Assembly (NCBI GenBank): GCA_913055655.1
Contig: CAJXKA010000001.1
Span: 1,240,842-1,304,841 of the forward strand
Length of the DNA: 64,000 nt
Source: an uncultured Oceanospirillales bacterium
Lineage (GTDB): Bacteria; Pseudomonadota; Gammaproteobacteria; Xanthomonadales; SZUA-36
Direction of reading: 5' to 3'
Numbering within the stretch: the stretch's first letter is position 1; the number at the start of each line of letters is the position of its first letter. Shown piece after piece: positions 45,827 through 55,213 of the stretch. The translations under genes and the position numbers were made by a program. A model generated the notes under the pieces. It did not search any database and was not told where the DNA came from. It worked only from the letters and a program-made list of their open reading frames with translations.

Positions 45827-46861
45827 TTACAGGCAACGGTCGTGGAAGTCCCGGGTGAGTGCACTGCCATCCCCGGCCTCGGCGTAAAAATCCGCCAGGT
45901 AATCGCTCATGCGTCGGCGGGCGCGCTCATCCAGGGCCGGGATGGCGGCGACCGTGCTCATCACGGCCTCACGACGGGCCAGCACGATCTGCATGGCCTT
46001 CGACAACGCGCCGTCTTCCACGCAGTAGCCCCGGTACAGCCGCTGGCGAACGTTGCGAATGCGCAGGCCCGGGTCGGGTTTCGCGTAGCGGGTGTCGACC
46101 AGGCCTGCCAGGTCGAAGTCGTAAGGCAGGTAGTACAGGCGCCCCGAGCCCTCGAAAAGGCGACCGTTGTGGCAGCAGTGCTCATCGTTCTCCGCGGTGA
46201 CCAGCGACCAGTCCGTGTTGCCGATCATGTACTGGAACAGGTACACCAGCGCCACGTGAACGGGCTCGAAATCGCCGCGCCGCACACTGGCCCTGCGGGC
46301 CTCGGCCCAGCCCAGGCGCGCCGCCAGCACATCATCGGGCTCAATCAGGAAGGCATGGCTGACCGCGGGGCCGGTATTACGCTCACCGTCACTGTCGGTG
46401 TAGTGCATGCGCACCAGGCGCGTCCGGTAGGACTGATCCGTCAGCGCGCTGAACAGGCGATAGGCGGCAAACTCTTCCAGCACGTCCATCGCGGCGTCAT
46501 GACCGCCACGGCAGTGCGTGACCAGCTTGATCTTGTCCACGCCCTCAAAAACCGTGCCGTCCATGTCGCGCCGGGGAAAATCCAGGCGCAGCGGCGGAAA
46601 GTGGCAGACCCGGGTCCGGCTGTTGCCGCGGACACGGACCTCGATATCGTGGCGGGCGCCATCAACTTCGATAAGGAAGGCCCGCTCACGACGGTGTTCG
46701 AGGTCGTCCTGGGTGGCCTGCAACGGGCCCGTGAGCCGCACCTCGAGCGGCGTGTCCTGTACAAACAGCGGGATCGCCCAAGCCGGCCCAGTCGCAGCCA
46801 GCCAGGCCAGCAACACCTGGCAGAACACGAAAAGCCCTCGATGCGGTTGGCCCGGCTTCAT
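45827..46861 (-). CDS. Exported CotH-like protein of unknown function
   Basis: A 344-residue protein with a signal peptide (GLFVFCQVLLAWLAATGPAWA). Segments recall CotH/protein-kinase-like folds: RVRGNSRTRVCHFPPLRL, DKIKLVTHCRG, LFQYMIGNTDWSLVTAENDE (catalytic-Asp-like loop), YYLPYDFDLAGLVDTRYAKP (DFD metal-binding-like). Similar proteins in other Gram-negatives are uncharacterised. If it is a kinase, its periplasmic location and source of ATP are unexplained; the role next to sugar enzymes is unknown. Confidence 0.65.
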   Translation of the reverse strand: MKPGQPHRGLFVFCQVLLAWLAATGPAWAIPLFVQDTPLEVRLTGPLQATQDDLEHRRERAFLIEVDGARHDIEVRVRGNSRTRVCHFPPLRLDFPRRDMDGTVFEGVDKIKLVTHCRGGHDAAMDVLEEFAAYRLFSALTDQSYRTRLVRMHYTDSDGERNTGPAVSHAFLIEPDDVLAARLGWAEARRASVRRGDFEPVHVALVYLFQYMIGNTDWSLVTAENDEHCCHNGRLFEGSGRLYYLPYDFDLAGLVDTRYAKPDPGLRIRNVRQRLYRGYCVEDGALSKAMQIVLARREAVMSTVAAIPALDERARRRMSDYLADFYAEAGDGSALTRDFHDRCL

Positions 46862-46907
46862 GACTGAAGCCTAGTCCAGTGACGGAAAATTGTCCGCCTG
46901 CGCGCGC

Positions 46908-47894
46908 TCAGTCTTTGGCGAAACCATCCGGGTGACCGGAGTGCCAGTGCCAGGCCGAGGCGATGGTCGCCTCGATATCCAGGTAGCGTGCCCGCCAGCC
47001 CAGGATTCGCTCAGCCGCCGAGGGGTCGGCGACCAGTTCCGGCGGGTCGCCCGCGCGGCGAGCGGCCTCGACCACCGGCAACTCGTGGCCGGTCACGCGG
47101 CGGCAGGCCTCGACAATCTCTTTCACCGAAACCCCCACGCCGGTGCCCAGGTTCAGCTTCAGCACGGGCTCGCGCTCCAGGTGCAGCAGCGCGGCCAGGT
47201 GCGCCTCGGCCAGGTCCGTCACGTGAATGTAATCACGAATGCAGGTACCATCCGGCGTCGGGTAATCATTGCCGAAAATCGACAGGTGATCGCGCTGGCC
47301 CAACGCGACCTGCAGGGCGATGGGGACCAGATGGGTTTCCGGGTCATGGTCCTCGCCGATATCCCCGGCCTCGTCCGCGCCACTGGCGTTGAAGTATCGC
47401 AGCGCCGCGAAACGGATGCCGTAGGCATGCGCGTAATCATCCAGCGCACGCTCGATGGCCAGCTTGGTGAAGCCGTACGGGTTGATCGGCGTCTGCGGCT
47501 CGGACTCGGTGATCGGCACCACGCCCGGCTCGCCATAGGTCGCACAGGTGCTGGAGAACACGATGCGGTCCACGCCCGTGGCGCGCATCGCGTCCAGGAT
47601 GGACAGCGTGCCGACGATGTTGTTGCGGTAGTAGCGGGCCGGGTCCGACACCGACTCGCCGACGTAGGTAAACGCGGCGAAATGCATGACCGCCTCGCTG
47701 CCATGGTCGCGCAGGGTCCGTTCCAGCAGCGGCTGGTCAAGAATATCGCCCTCCACGACCGGCACGTCCCGGACAGCTGCGCGATGGCCGTAGCAGAAAT
47801 TGTCGTAGACGAGCACGTCGTGGCCGGCGCCGACAAGGTGCCGCACCGCGTGGGAGCCGACATAGCCGGCACCGCCGATGACCAGGATCTTCAT
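46908..47894 (-). CDS. galE: UDP-glucose 4-epimerase
   Basis: A 328-residue extended SDR. NAD-binding GGAGYVGSHAVRHLVGAGHDV, DILDQPLLERTL, HFAAFTYVGESVSDP, catalytic SSTCATYGEP and YGFTKLAIE (YxxxK), NYPTPDGTCIRDYIHVTDLA and LNLGTGVGVSVKE are standard GalE features. It interconverts UDP-glucose and UDP-galactose in the cytoplasm. Lying within a minus-strand run of carbohydrate genes, it may support envelope glycan synthesis rather than degradation. Confidence 0.93.
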   Translation of the reverse strand: MKILVIGGAGYVGSHAVRHLVGAGHDVLVYDNFCYGHRAAVRDVPVVEGDILDQPLLERTLRDHGSEAVMHFAAFTYVGESVSDPARYYRNNIVGTLSILDAMRATGVDRIVFSSTCATYGEPGVVPITESEPQTPINPYGFTKLAIERALDDYAHAYGIRFAALRYFNASGADEAGDIGEDHDPETHLVPIALQVALGQRDHLSIFGNDYPTPDGTCIRDYIHVTDLAEAHLAALLHLEREPVLKLNLGTGVGVSVKEIVEACRRVTGHELPVVEAARRAGDPPELVADPSAAERILGWRARYLDIEATIASAWHWHSGHPDGFAKD

Positions 47895-47996
47895 GAATAA
47901 GCGGTCGCTTCGATGGAAAAAGAAGCTGTATAGCCTACCGCAAACGACATCCCGTGACGGCGAACATCACGACGGTTTGAACCCGTCAGGAACCGG

Positions 47997-49010
47997 TCAG
48001 GAATCCGTATCGGACACCGGTGCACTGCGCCACAACCACCGCAAGGCCTCGGGCAGCAGCTTGCCGGCGTGTTGGTCGTTGTGCTCACCATCGGTCCAGG
48101 TTGTTTTCACACGGTAGCGAGCCCCCATTGCACCGACCTCGTCGGCCGTCCGGTTGGCATAACGCAGCGCGAAATCCATCTGCCGGTTGGCCAGGAACCA
48201 ATTGCCCCACTCGTTATCCAGGTCGTTGACGCCGTCCTGTAGGTAAACGGCCAGCGGCTTGGGCGGCTCGCGCCGGACCAGGGCCGGCCAGTCCTGCCCG
48301 CCCGGCACCCAGCGCTCGCCATTTTCGGCGTTGGGCGACTGGAAGCCGATCGACACGTAGCTGCCGATGAAACTGATCACGTTGCCAAACTGGTCGGGCC
48401 GCATCCATGCCGCGGTAAACGCCGCCATGGCGCCGCTGCTGGTGCCGCCGATGGCGCGCCGCGCCGGGTCGGTGGAAATCGCGTATTGCGATTCGACTTC
48501 GGGCAGCAATTCGCGCACCAGCAAGGTGGCGTAGCGCTGGTCAAGCGCGTCGTACTCCTGCGCGCGGTGGTTCGGGTTGCCCCATTCCAGGTCCGCCGGC
48601 CACGGCTCGCCGTGGTGCCCGGGCGTGACAAACACGCCAATGGTCGGTGGAATGTCACCCGCGTGCGCGAGATTCGCCAGCGTCACCGGCACCTGCAGCG
48701 AGCCTTCCGGGTGCACCGCGCGGTGGCCGTCCTGGAACACCAGCAGGTTGGCCGGCGCTGCCGGGTCGTACTGCGCCGGCACGAACACCCACCACAGCCG
48801 CACCGTGCCGGGGTAAACCTCGCTGTGCAGTTCAAACGGGCCTTCCAGCCGGCCCGGATCAACACCGGGGCCCAGCACCGGGCGTGGCTGTTCATCCAGG
48901 CCTTGACGTACGACCAACGACCCCACCGCATCGCGATCCGCCCGGGCCGGGGTGACGGGCGCAAGCAACCCCGCAAGCAGTAGCCCTGCCACCACGATCT
49001 CAGCCTTCAT
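47997..49010 (-). CDS. Exported esterase, Fes/CE1-like (feruloyl-esterase-like)
   Basis: A 337-residue alpha/beta hydrolase with a signal peptide (VVAGLLLAGLLAPVTPARA). Nucleophile elbow GGTSSGAMAAF, acid candidate in QDGVNDLDNEWGNW, catalytic His in WTDGEHNDQHAGKL. The body (WWVFVPAQYDPAAPANLLVF, IGVFVTPGHHGEPWP) matches the enterochelin-esterase-like/CE1 group, which includes exported feruloyl and acetylxylan esterases. Translationally coupled to the SDR gene (11-base overlap). The substrate is inferred only. Confidence 0.83.
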   Translation of the reverse strand: MKAEIVVAGLLLAGLLAPVTPARADRDAVGSLVVRQGLDEQPRPVLGPGVDPGRLEGPFELHSEVYPGTVRLWWVFVPAQYDPAAPANLLVFQDGHRAVHPEGSLQVPVTLANLAHAGDIPPTIGVFVTPGHHGEPWPADLEWGNPNHRAQEYDALDQRYATLLVRELLPEVESQYAISTDPARRAIGGTSSGAMAAFTAAWMRPDQFGNVISFIGSYVSIGFQSPNAENGERWVPGGQDWPALVRREPPKPLAVYLQDGVNDLDNEWGNWFLANRQMDFALRYANRTADEVGAMGARYRVKTTWTDGEHNDQHAGKLLPEALRWLWRSAPVSDTDS

Positions 49011-50043
49011 TGTTCGCCCCGTTCACCTTGAACGCCGCTTTCGCGCGTGCGAGACCGTCGCGGTAGGCGGCGACCAGGCGGTCGCATTCGTCGTTGAAGG
49101 CATCATCGATGGTCTGCCTGTCGGGGTCGGCGTCATACCACTCGACCGTGCGGCGGATGCCGTCGGCGAAGCGTGTCGTGGCCACGTAGTCGGGCACGAA
49201 TTGCTTGACCTTGGCATTGTCCAGGATCACCGACTCGGTCTTGTCGCCGTGCAGCCCACCCTCGTGCTCCGGCAGGCACTCGACGATGAAATCCGACGCG
49301 ATGTGCACCAGGTCAATCTCGCCCACGCCGGCCGCATCCGCCAGCGCCCGGTAGGCCATGTTCCAGCTCAGCACCTCGTCGGTGGTGATATGCAACGCGT
49401 GGCCGATGGCGCCCGGGTGGCCGAAAAGCCCCAGCAGCCCCTTCGCGAAGTCCGAGTTGTGGGTCAGCTGCCACAACGAGGTGCCGTCGCCCGGAACGAC
49501 GATGGGTGCGCCGCGCCGCATGCGGTCGATGAGCGTGTACGGCGCATGCCAGCTGTTCAGCGACAGCGGCACCATGGTGTGGTCGTAGGTGAACGAGGGC
49601 CGGATGATCACCGCCGGGAAACCCTCTTCACGCATCGCCGCCAGCAAGTATTCCTCACAGGCGATCTTGTCACGCGAATAGGCCCAGAACGGATTATCCA
49701 GCGGCGTCGACTCGGTCCCCGGCCAGTGACGCACCGGCTTCTGGTAGCAACTGGCCGAACTGATGAAGTAAAACTGCCCCACCCGGCCCCGGAACAGCTC
49801 GACCCGCTGACGCAGGTCATCCGGCGTGAAGCTGATGAAATCCACCACCACGTCCCAGTGCTCGTCACCCAGCGCGGCCCGGGCCGCATCGGTGTCAGCA
49901 ACATCCACAACGATCTCCCGGGCACCGTCGATGGTGTGCCGCCGCCCCCGGTTCAGCAGCGCCAGGTCGAAACCCCGCGCCACGGCCAACTGCGAACACG
50001 CGGTGCTGATCTTGCCGGTGCCGCCGATAAATAGAATTTTCAT
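49000..50043 (-). CDS. NAD-dependent epimerase/dehydratase-family (SDR) protein
   Basis: A 347-residue extended or atypical SDR beginning MKILFIGGTGKISTACSQLA (Gly-rich NAD motif), with VVVDFISFTPDDL, FYFISSASCYQKP, and YSRDKIACEE (YxxxK). The start at 50043 is used because the nucleotide-binding strand follows directly. It overlaps the upstream TIM-barrel gene by ATGA and the downstream esterase gene. The sugar-nucleotide or other substrate cannot be read. Confidence 0.85.
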   Translation of the reverse strand: MKILFIGGTGKISTACSQLAVARGFDLALLNRGRRHTIDGAREIVVDVADTDAARAALGDEHWDVVVDFISFTPDDLRQRVELFRGRVGQFYFISSASCYQKPVRHWPGTESTPLDNPFWAYSRDKIACEEYLLAAMREEGFPAVIIRPSFTYDHTMVPLSLNSWHAPYTLIDRMRRGAPIVVPGDGTSLWQLTHNSDFAKGLLGLFGHPGAIGHALHITTDEVLSWNMAYRALADAAGVGEIDLVHIASDFIVECLPEHEGGLHGDKTESVILDNAKVKQFVPDYVATTRFADGIRRTVEWYDADPDRQTIDDAFNDECDRLVAAYRDGLARAKAAFKVNGANNEG

Positions 50044-52061
50044 GGCCTTATCCCTAACGCAACCCGCTTCACCTGGCAACCCAGGCGTCGGTCGTCTCCC
50101 GGGGGTGACCAGACCCTGTCGAGCGCCAGGGTGAGGCGCACCTTGCCTTTTCCGGCCAAGCCATCCGGAAGCGGGAACCGGTTTTCACCGGGCCGGCCGC
50201 AATCGAACTCGCCGATCGTTGTTTCGCCGTGGCGCACCGTGACCCGTGGCGTGAACGGCCAGTCCCCGGGCAGCGAGGTCTCGATGACAATATCCGGCCG
50301 ACTACCGGTGACCACGGGGAGCGTGGGCGATGTGTCCAGTGCGCGCCCCATCCAGCCGTCTTCGTGAAGCGAGAACGGCATGGTCCTGGTGTGTTTCAGT
50401 GTCTTGTTGAGCCGGACCCACGCGGGTGTCACCGGCTTCGGCCGGCCCTGCAGGTCGCGAATGCCGATGGGCTGGGTGAAGCCCGAGAACGAAAGCTTTT
50501 CGATGACGAGATCGGCATTCGCGAACAGGCTGACATCGGTATTCCACTCGACATCCAGGTCGACGCATTCAGGCGTGCCGATGGCCGCCAGGGTGACCGG
50601 TGTGTCAGGATCGACAGGCGAGTCAAGGGTCACGGTGGCGGTCATTTCAGTGACAACGCCGGTGCCGTCATGCGGCTCGGCTGTGACGCAGAAGGTGGCG
50701 GTGGCCGGACCGCCAGGCGCGTGGAACTCGGGTCGCCTGAACGTTCGCGCCATGTGCTGGCCTTTTTCGAGCACCAGGCCAGTGCCGGCATCCACCGCCC
50801 GATCACCCGGTAATGTCCAGCCCAGCGCCGCATTGCTGAAGTCCGGACTGGGCACGGCGTTGTGGATGTAGTCCTTCCAGGTCCAGAGCGCGTAACCCTC
50901 CGCGTAGCCCTGCAAGACCGGGGCCGCCTGCTCCAGGAACTCGGGGATGTCTTCGGGGGCCAGGCGGCCGTTGTTGTCATAGCCGGGCGTATAGTCTTCG
51001 ACCAGGAACTGGTCGATGAAGATGCGACGGTTTCCGGTGACGTTGCGGACGCGCTCCAGGATCATCTGTAGCCGTTCAGCCGCCGTTTCCGGCTCCAGTC
51101 GCTCACCCTGGTTCAGTCCACCCATGGCCGGCGACCAGTAAATGGTGACCCATTCCGCGCCCGGCAAGTCCCAGGAGGGTTCGTGCACGTACCACTCGGT
51201 GACCTCGCCGTCTTCGCCGTAGACCGGGTCTGAATCGATACGGATTTCCATGGAAAGGCGTGGAAAACGCGCCTGCGCCGGGACGAAAAACCGATTCACC
51301 CACGCATCGTCCATGAATTCCAGGAACAGCGCGTACCCGGGATGCTTGCGGGCCGGTGCCGGCACCTCGTTCCAGGCGGCGAATTCGCGACCATAGACCC
51401 GGGACACCTCGCCCAGGCTCATGCGCTCGCGCAACCAGGCGGTGTAGCCCAGGGGTCCGGCGCGCTCCAGGCGACGTTTCTCCGGCGCGTCACCCAGCCA
51501 GGTGATGGCCCAGAAGTCCTCCCAGGCCAGGAAACCGAAGGCCAGGTTTTCGCGATCTCCGACGGCCGCCCAGAGCGCCTCAACGTAGTCCAGCCAGGCC
51601 TCGTAAACCGCTTCGTCATGCCACATCTCGACCAGCCATTCGCCGGGGCGCTCAACCGCGCTGTCCCAGGCGTATCCCACGCGCAAAACCACCTGCAGTT
51701 CGTTCTCGGCCGCCAGGTCAATCAGCGCCAGCAGGCGGCGAACGCGATCCGGGTCAATTTGCCCGTCGGTCCTGGATGCCGCGAACCCCGGCCAGGGGAC
51801 CACCAGCACAACGGTGTTGAAGCCGTCTTCGCGCAGTTGCGGAAAGTCGCTTCGCGCCTGTTCCAGCAGGGCCGTGTTCCACATGTTCACGGCCCAGCCC
51901 TCGCCGAACCAGTGCGTGCCGCGCAGGTAGGGGCCGCCTTCGTGAGCCTGGGCCGACGGTACGTCCGCATTCGGACCGGGACGCCCAAAGCGCACCCACC
52001 ACGACGTGGCCAGCACGATGGCCAGCAGCACGAGATAGATGATCAGTCGGTTTCGGGACAT
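50040..52061 (-). CDS. Membrane-anchored TIM-barrel glycoside hydrolase-like protein
   Basis: A 673-residue protein with an N-terminal signal anchor (LIIYLVLLAIVLATSWWVRF) and a periplasmic barrel: YLRGTHWFGEGWAVNMWN, LREDGFNTVVLVVPWPGF, VVLRVGYAWDS, FGFLAWEDFWAITW (candidate catalytic Glu), WVTIYWSPAMGG, YALWTWKDYIHNA. The layout resembles clan GH-A (GH5/GH42-like), but no family is certain. The C-terminal ~170 residues form a beta-sandwich ending DDRRLGCQVKRVALG, reminiscent of sugar-binding jelly rolls. First gene of the minus-strand run. Confidence 0.6.
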   Translation of the reverse strand: MSRNRLIIYLVLLAIVLATSWWVRFGRPGPNADVPSAQAHEGGPYLRGTHWFGEGWAVNMWNTALLEQARSDFPQLREDGFNTVVLVVPWPGFAASRTDGQIDPDRVRRLLALIDLAAENELQVVLRVGYAWDSAVERPGEWLVEMWHDEAVYEAWLDYVEALWAAVGDRENLAFGFLAWEDFWAITWLGDAPEKRRLERAGPLGYTAWLRERMSLGEVSRVYGREFAAWNEVPAPARKHPGYALFLEFMDDAWVNRFFVPAQARFPRLSMEIRIDSDPVYGEDGEVTEWYVHEPSWDLPGAEWVTIYWSPAMGGLNQGERLEPETAAERLQMILERVRNVTGNRRIFIDQFLVEDYTPGYDNNGRLAPEDIPEFLEQAAPVLQGYAEGYALWTWKDYIHNAVPSPDFSNAALGWTLPGDRAVDAGTGLVLEKGQHMARTFRRPEFHAPGGPATATFCVTAEPHDGTGVVTEMTATVTLDSPVDPDTPVTLAAIGTPECVDLDVEWNTDVSLFANADLVIEKLSFSGFTQPIGIRDLQGRPKPVTPAWVRLNKTLKHTRTMPFSLHEDGWMGRALDTSPTLPVVTGSRPDIVIETSLPGDWPFTPRVTVRHGETTIGEFDCGRPGENRFPLPDGLAGKGKVRLTLALDRVWSPPGDDRRLGCQVKRVALGIRP

Positions 52062-52183
52062 TTCACTTCCACCGGGCGAAGCGCGCATTGTACTGCAAGC
52101 TCCGGCGCGTTGAGCGGCGTTGCGGAACCCCGTAGAATGCCGCCTCCAGCCGCAACAAGGCGGCCGCCGCTCCAGCCTGCCCC

Positions 52184-53533
52184 ATGTCCGATACACCCTC
52201 CCGACTGCCCCTGATCTTCGCCACGCTGGCGGCCGCCTGGCTGCTGTTCCTGGCCGCGTGGGGCCTGGGCGCCTGGGCCGTGGCGACGAATGCATGGCCG
52301 TGGCCGCAGATCCAGTCACTGATGGGGTTCGTCGCCGGCGACAAGGAAGAAGGCACGACGCTGGCCGAAAAGGTGAAGAACGATTTCGGCTGGAAGCCGG
52401 CGCGGCATATCGTCGAATCTCAACGAGAGTATGTACCGCCCGAGGGCTACGGCGAATTGGCCGGGTTACCCATCCGCGACCGTCGCCAGTCGCCACTCTT
52501 GCACCTGGAAGACGCGGCGCCCCGGGGCTACCGCCTGCTGTACGGTACTTTCGATTTCCAGGACAGCCTGCATGGCGCCGTGTTGCTGGGGCCGAACGGC
52601 GATATCGTCCGGACCTGGGCCGTCAGCCAGGAAGATGCCGAATGGGCGAAGCGAAACGACAAAAACGTCTTTCCGCACGGCCTGGAAATCCTGCCCGACG
52701 GCGGCCTGGTCGTGACCTTCGACGGCGGCAGCTCCATCAGCCGCTACGATTGGTGCGGCGAACTGGAATGGCGCACAAAGGGGTTGTTCCACCACTCGGT
52801 CAGCTGGGACGGCGCCGATACCGTGTGGTCCTGGGGCACCCCGGACGGCACGCTGAAGAACGGCGAGTTCGCGGTACAGTTGAACGTTAATGACGGTTCC
52901 ATCATCCGCGGCATCCACATGGATCATGTCTGGCCGAAGAACCCGGACATGGACATTTTCGGCATCAAGCAGGACGACAAGCCGAAAGGGTCGACCTGGC
53001 TGTTCGACCGCTGGCATGTCAATGATGTCGAGCCGCTTCCGGCCGCGCTGGCCCCGGCGTTCCCGGGCTTTGAAGCCGGTGACCTGCTGATGAGCTTTCG
53101 CTCCATCAACCTGGTGTTCGTGGTCGACCCGGACACCCTGGCCGTGAAGTGGTGGCGCCAGGGCCTGGTCCGTCGCCAGCACGACCCGGACTGGAACACC
53201 GACGGCTCGATCAGCATTTTCGACAACAACATGCATCGCGATTACTCGCGGATTTTCAGCATCGACCCGGCCAGTTTTGAGGCCACCATTCCCGTCGACG
53301 GCGCCGACTACGATTTCTACACCTGGCACCGCGGCAAGCACCAGAAGCTGCCCAATGGCGGCTACCTCGTCACCTCCACCGAGCAGGGCCGTGTGTTCGA
53401 GACCGACGCCGACGGCACCATCGTTTTTGAGTTCATCAACCGCTACGGCGACAATGGGGGGCAGCTGGCGATGTCCGAAGCCCGCTGGTTGCCGACCGAC
53501 TTCTTCAAGGAACTGCCGACATGCGCGGACTGA
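52184..53533 (+). CDS. Arylsulfotransferase (ASST)-like beta-propeller membrane protein
   Basis: A 449-residue protein with an N-terminal membrane anchor (LIFATLAAAWLLFLAAWGLG) and a periplasmic beta-propeller: FPHGLEILPDGGLVVTFDGG, SISRYDWCGELEWRTKGLFHHSVSW, LMSFRSINLVFVVDPDTL, HQKLPNGGYLVTSTEQGR. Repeats of this kind are typical of the arylsulfotransferase family, which transfers sulfate between phenolic donors and acceptors without PAPS. It overlaps the next gene by 13 bases. True sulfotransfer activity is unproven for this branch. Confidence 0.78.
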   Translation: MSDTPSRLPLIFATLAAAWLLFLAAWGLGAWAVATNAWPWPQIQSLMGFVAGDKEEGTTLAEKVKNDFGWKPARHIVESQREYVPPEGYGELAGLPIRDRRQSPLLHLEDAAPRGYRLLYGTFDFQDSLHGAVLLGPNGDIVRTWAVSQEDAEWAKRNDKNVFPHGLEILPDGGLVVTFDGGSSISRYDWCGELEWRTKGLFHHSVSWDGADTVWSWGTPDGTLKNGEFAVQLNVNDGSIIRGIHMDHVWPKNPDMDIFGIKQDDKPKGSTWLFDRWHVNDVEPLPAALAPAFPGFEAGDLLMSFRSINLVFVVDPDTLAVKWWRQGLVRRQHDPDWNTDGSISIFDNNMHRDYSRIFSIDPASFEATIPVDGADYDFYTWHRGKHQKLPNGGYLVTSTEQGRVFETDADGTIVFEFINRYGDNGGQLAMSEARWLPTDFFKELPTCAD

Positions 53534-53745
53534 CCATTTTCATCCTCCTGGCCGGATTGGCCCTGCTGCCGACGTCCGCCATGGCCTATATCGGCCCGGG
53601 CCTGGGCCTCGGCGCACTCGCCGTGATCGGCGGCGTGCTGCTGTCGATCCTGGTGGCCGTGTTCGCGATTGTCTGGTACCCGCTCAAGCGCGCTCGCGCC
53701 AAACGACGTGAGGCCCGCGCGCAGGGCGCCGATGCCGACAGCTGA
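53521..53745 (+). CDS. Small AYIGPG-type membrane protein
   Basis: A 74-residue protein with a signal-like first helix (LTIFILLAGLALLPTSAMA), the sequence AYIGPGLGLGALAVIGG, a second helix, and a basic C-terminal tail (YPLKRARAKRREARAQG). Small proteins with an AYIGPG motif recur next to sulfatase/sulfotransferase-like membrane genes. It overlaps both neighbours (13 and 14 bases), so it is translationally coupled and probably part of the same complex. Function unknown. Confidence 0.75.
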   Translation: MRGLTIFILLAGLALLPTSAMAYIGPGLGLGALAVIGGVLLSILVAVFAIVWYPLKRARAKRREARAQGADADS

Positions 53746-55213
53746 GACCTGGGCCATCCTGGCGGCCTCCACCGCCGCCTGCGTGGTCGTGGTGGAACTC
53801 TTTTTCCGCCTGCCCTTCATTGCCAGTGTCGAATCCGTCAATCGCGCCTCCCTGCGCGCGCTTGACACCGTACGCTCGCCGCGCGTTTCCGACCACTGGA
53901 AAGAAAAAGTCCTGCCCCGGTACGCGGCCCGCATCCTGCTGGCCAGCCTGAAACTGGGTGGACTGCTGTTGTTGTGTGGCGCGGTTTTCGTGGCCGTCTA
54001 CTTTGCCGTCGGCTGGCTTTGGATGCGCGACCTGGTCATGGTTTCGGAGACCCTCGGTCGCGCATGGGTACAACTGGGCATGCTGGTGATTGGCGTGGCA
54101 TGGGCCATTGTCCGCGCCCGCCTGGGCCAGCGTGGCCGGGCCGGGCGCCCGGTCGAGGAACATTCGCCGTCTTCCATGATGCTCCATCGCCTCGCACTCG
54201 GTAGCCAGTCCATGCGCGAATTCGCGTTTGCAATTGACGGCCGCCGGGCGCGCGCCGCGATTGAGAACGTCAAGGTCGAGCGTCCCGTTTATGTCACCGG
54301 GCTGGCGCGGGCCGGCACCACCATCGTGCTGGAAGCACTGTATGCCAGCGGCCGTTTTGCCTCGTTCACGTATCGCGACATGCCCTTCATCATGGCGCCT
54401 TACACCTGGGGCGGACTGACCGGGCGGGGTCGCGGCAAGGGCGAGCGCCGTGAACGCGCGCACGGCGACCGCATCCAGGTCGGGCTGGACAGCCCGGAAG
54501 CCTTCGAGGAAGTCTTCTGGACCACGTTCGCCGGCCGTGACACGACTGGTGGCGGCGGGCTGCAACCGGTGGCCGGCTCGAACCCGGACGTCATCGAGCG
54601 CTACCGGGCGTACATCCGGCGATTTCTCGCCCGTGCGCGCCGGCATCGTAATGCGCCGTCGCTACGGTACCTGGCCAAGGACAATAACCATATCCTCAGG
54701 CTGGACTGGCTGCGCGAAGCGTTCCCGGACGCCATCATCGTGACGCCGTTCCGTGACCCCGTGAGCCACGCCGCCTCGCTGCTGCGCCAGCACCAGCGTT
54801 TCCTGGCGCGGCACGCGTCCGACCCCTTCGGCCTGGAATACATGGACTGGCTGGGCCATTTCGAATTCGGCGCCCATCACCGGCCCTTCCTGGTCGGCGG
54901 ACACCGGCCGGCCCGGCGGTCGGAGGAACTGCTTGAACCGCGCTACTGGCTGGAATACTGGGCCTCGGTTTACGGCGACCTGCTGGAGCGCCATGGCGAC
55001 GCCGTCGCCTGGCTGGACTACGGCAAGCTGTGCCGCGAACCGGCCAGCATGCTCGCCTCGCTCGCCAGCCTGGTTGGCCTGGAGACCGAAGCGCTGGCGC
55101 CCTGGGCCGACCAGGTCAGCGCCCCCGCGCCCGTTGAACGACCGGAATTCGAGGCGGTAGTCAGTGACCGCGTCCGTGCCGTCTACGCCGCGTTGCAAGC
55201 GCGCTCGATCTGA
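53732..55213 (+). CDS. Membrane-bound sulfotransferase-family protein
   Basis: A 493-residue protein with two N-terminal membrane regions (TWAILAASTAACVVVVELFF; GLLLLCGAVFVAVYFAVGWL) and a possible third, then a cytoplasmic sulfotransferase domain. The 5'-phosphosulfate loop reads VYVTGLARAGTTIVLEAL and the 3'-phosphate region IIVTPFRDPVSHAASLLRQH. The ATG at 53732 overlaps the previous gene by 14 bases. It would use PAPS to sulfate an unknown lipid or glycan. Confidence 0.83.
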   Translation: MPTAETWAILAASTAACVVVVELFFRLPFIASVESVNRASLRALDTVRSPRVSDHWKEKVLPRYAARILLASLKLGGLLLLCGAVFVAVYFAVGWLWMRDLVMVSETLGRAWVQLGMLVIGVAWAIVRARLGQRGRAGRPVEEHSPSSMMLHRLALGSQSMREFAFAIDGRRARAAIENVKVERPVYVTGLARAGTTIVLEALYASGRFASFTYRDMPFIMAPYTWGGLTGRGRGKGERRERAHGDRIQVGLDSPEAFEEVFWTTFAGRDTTGGGGLQPVAGSNPDVIERYRAYIRRFLARARRHRNAPSLRYLAKDNNHILRLDWLREAFPDAIIVTPFRDPVSHAASLLRQHQRFLARHASDPFGLEYMDWLGHFEFGAHHRPFLVGGHRPARRSEELLEPRYWLEYWASVYGDLLERHGDAVAWLDYGKLCREPASMLASLASLVGLETEALAPWADQVSAPAPVERPEFEAVVSDRVRAVYAALQARSI

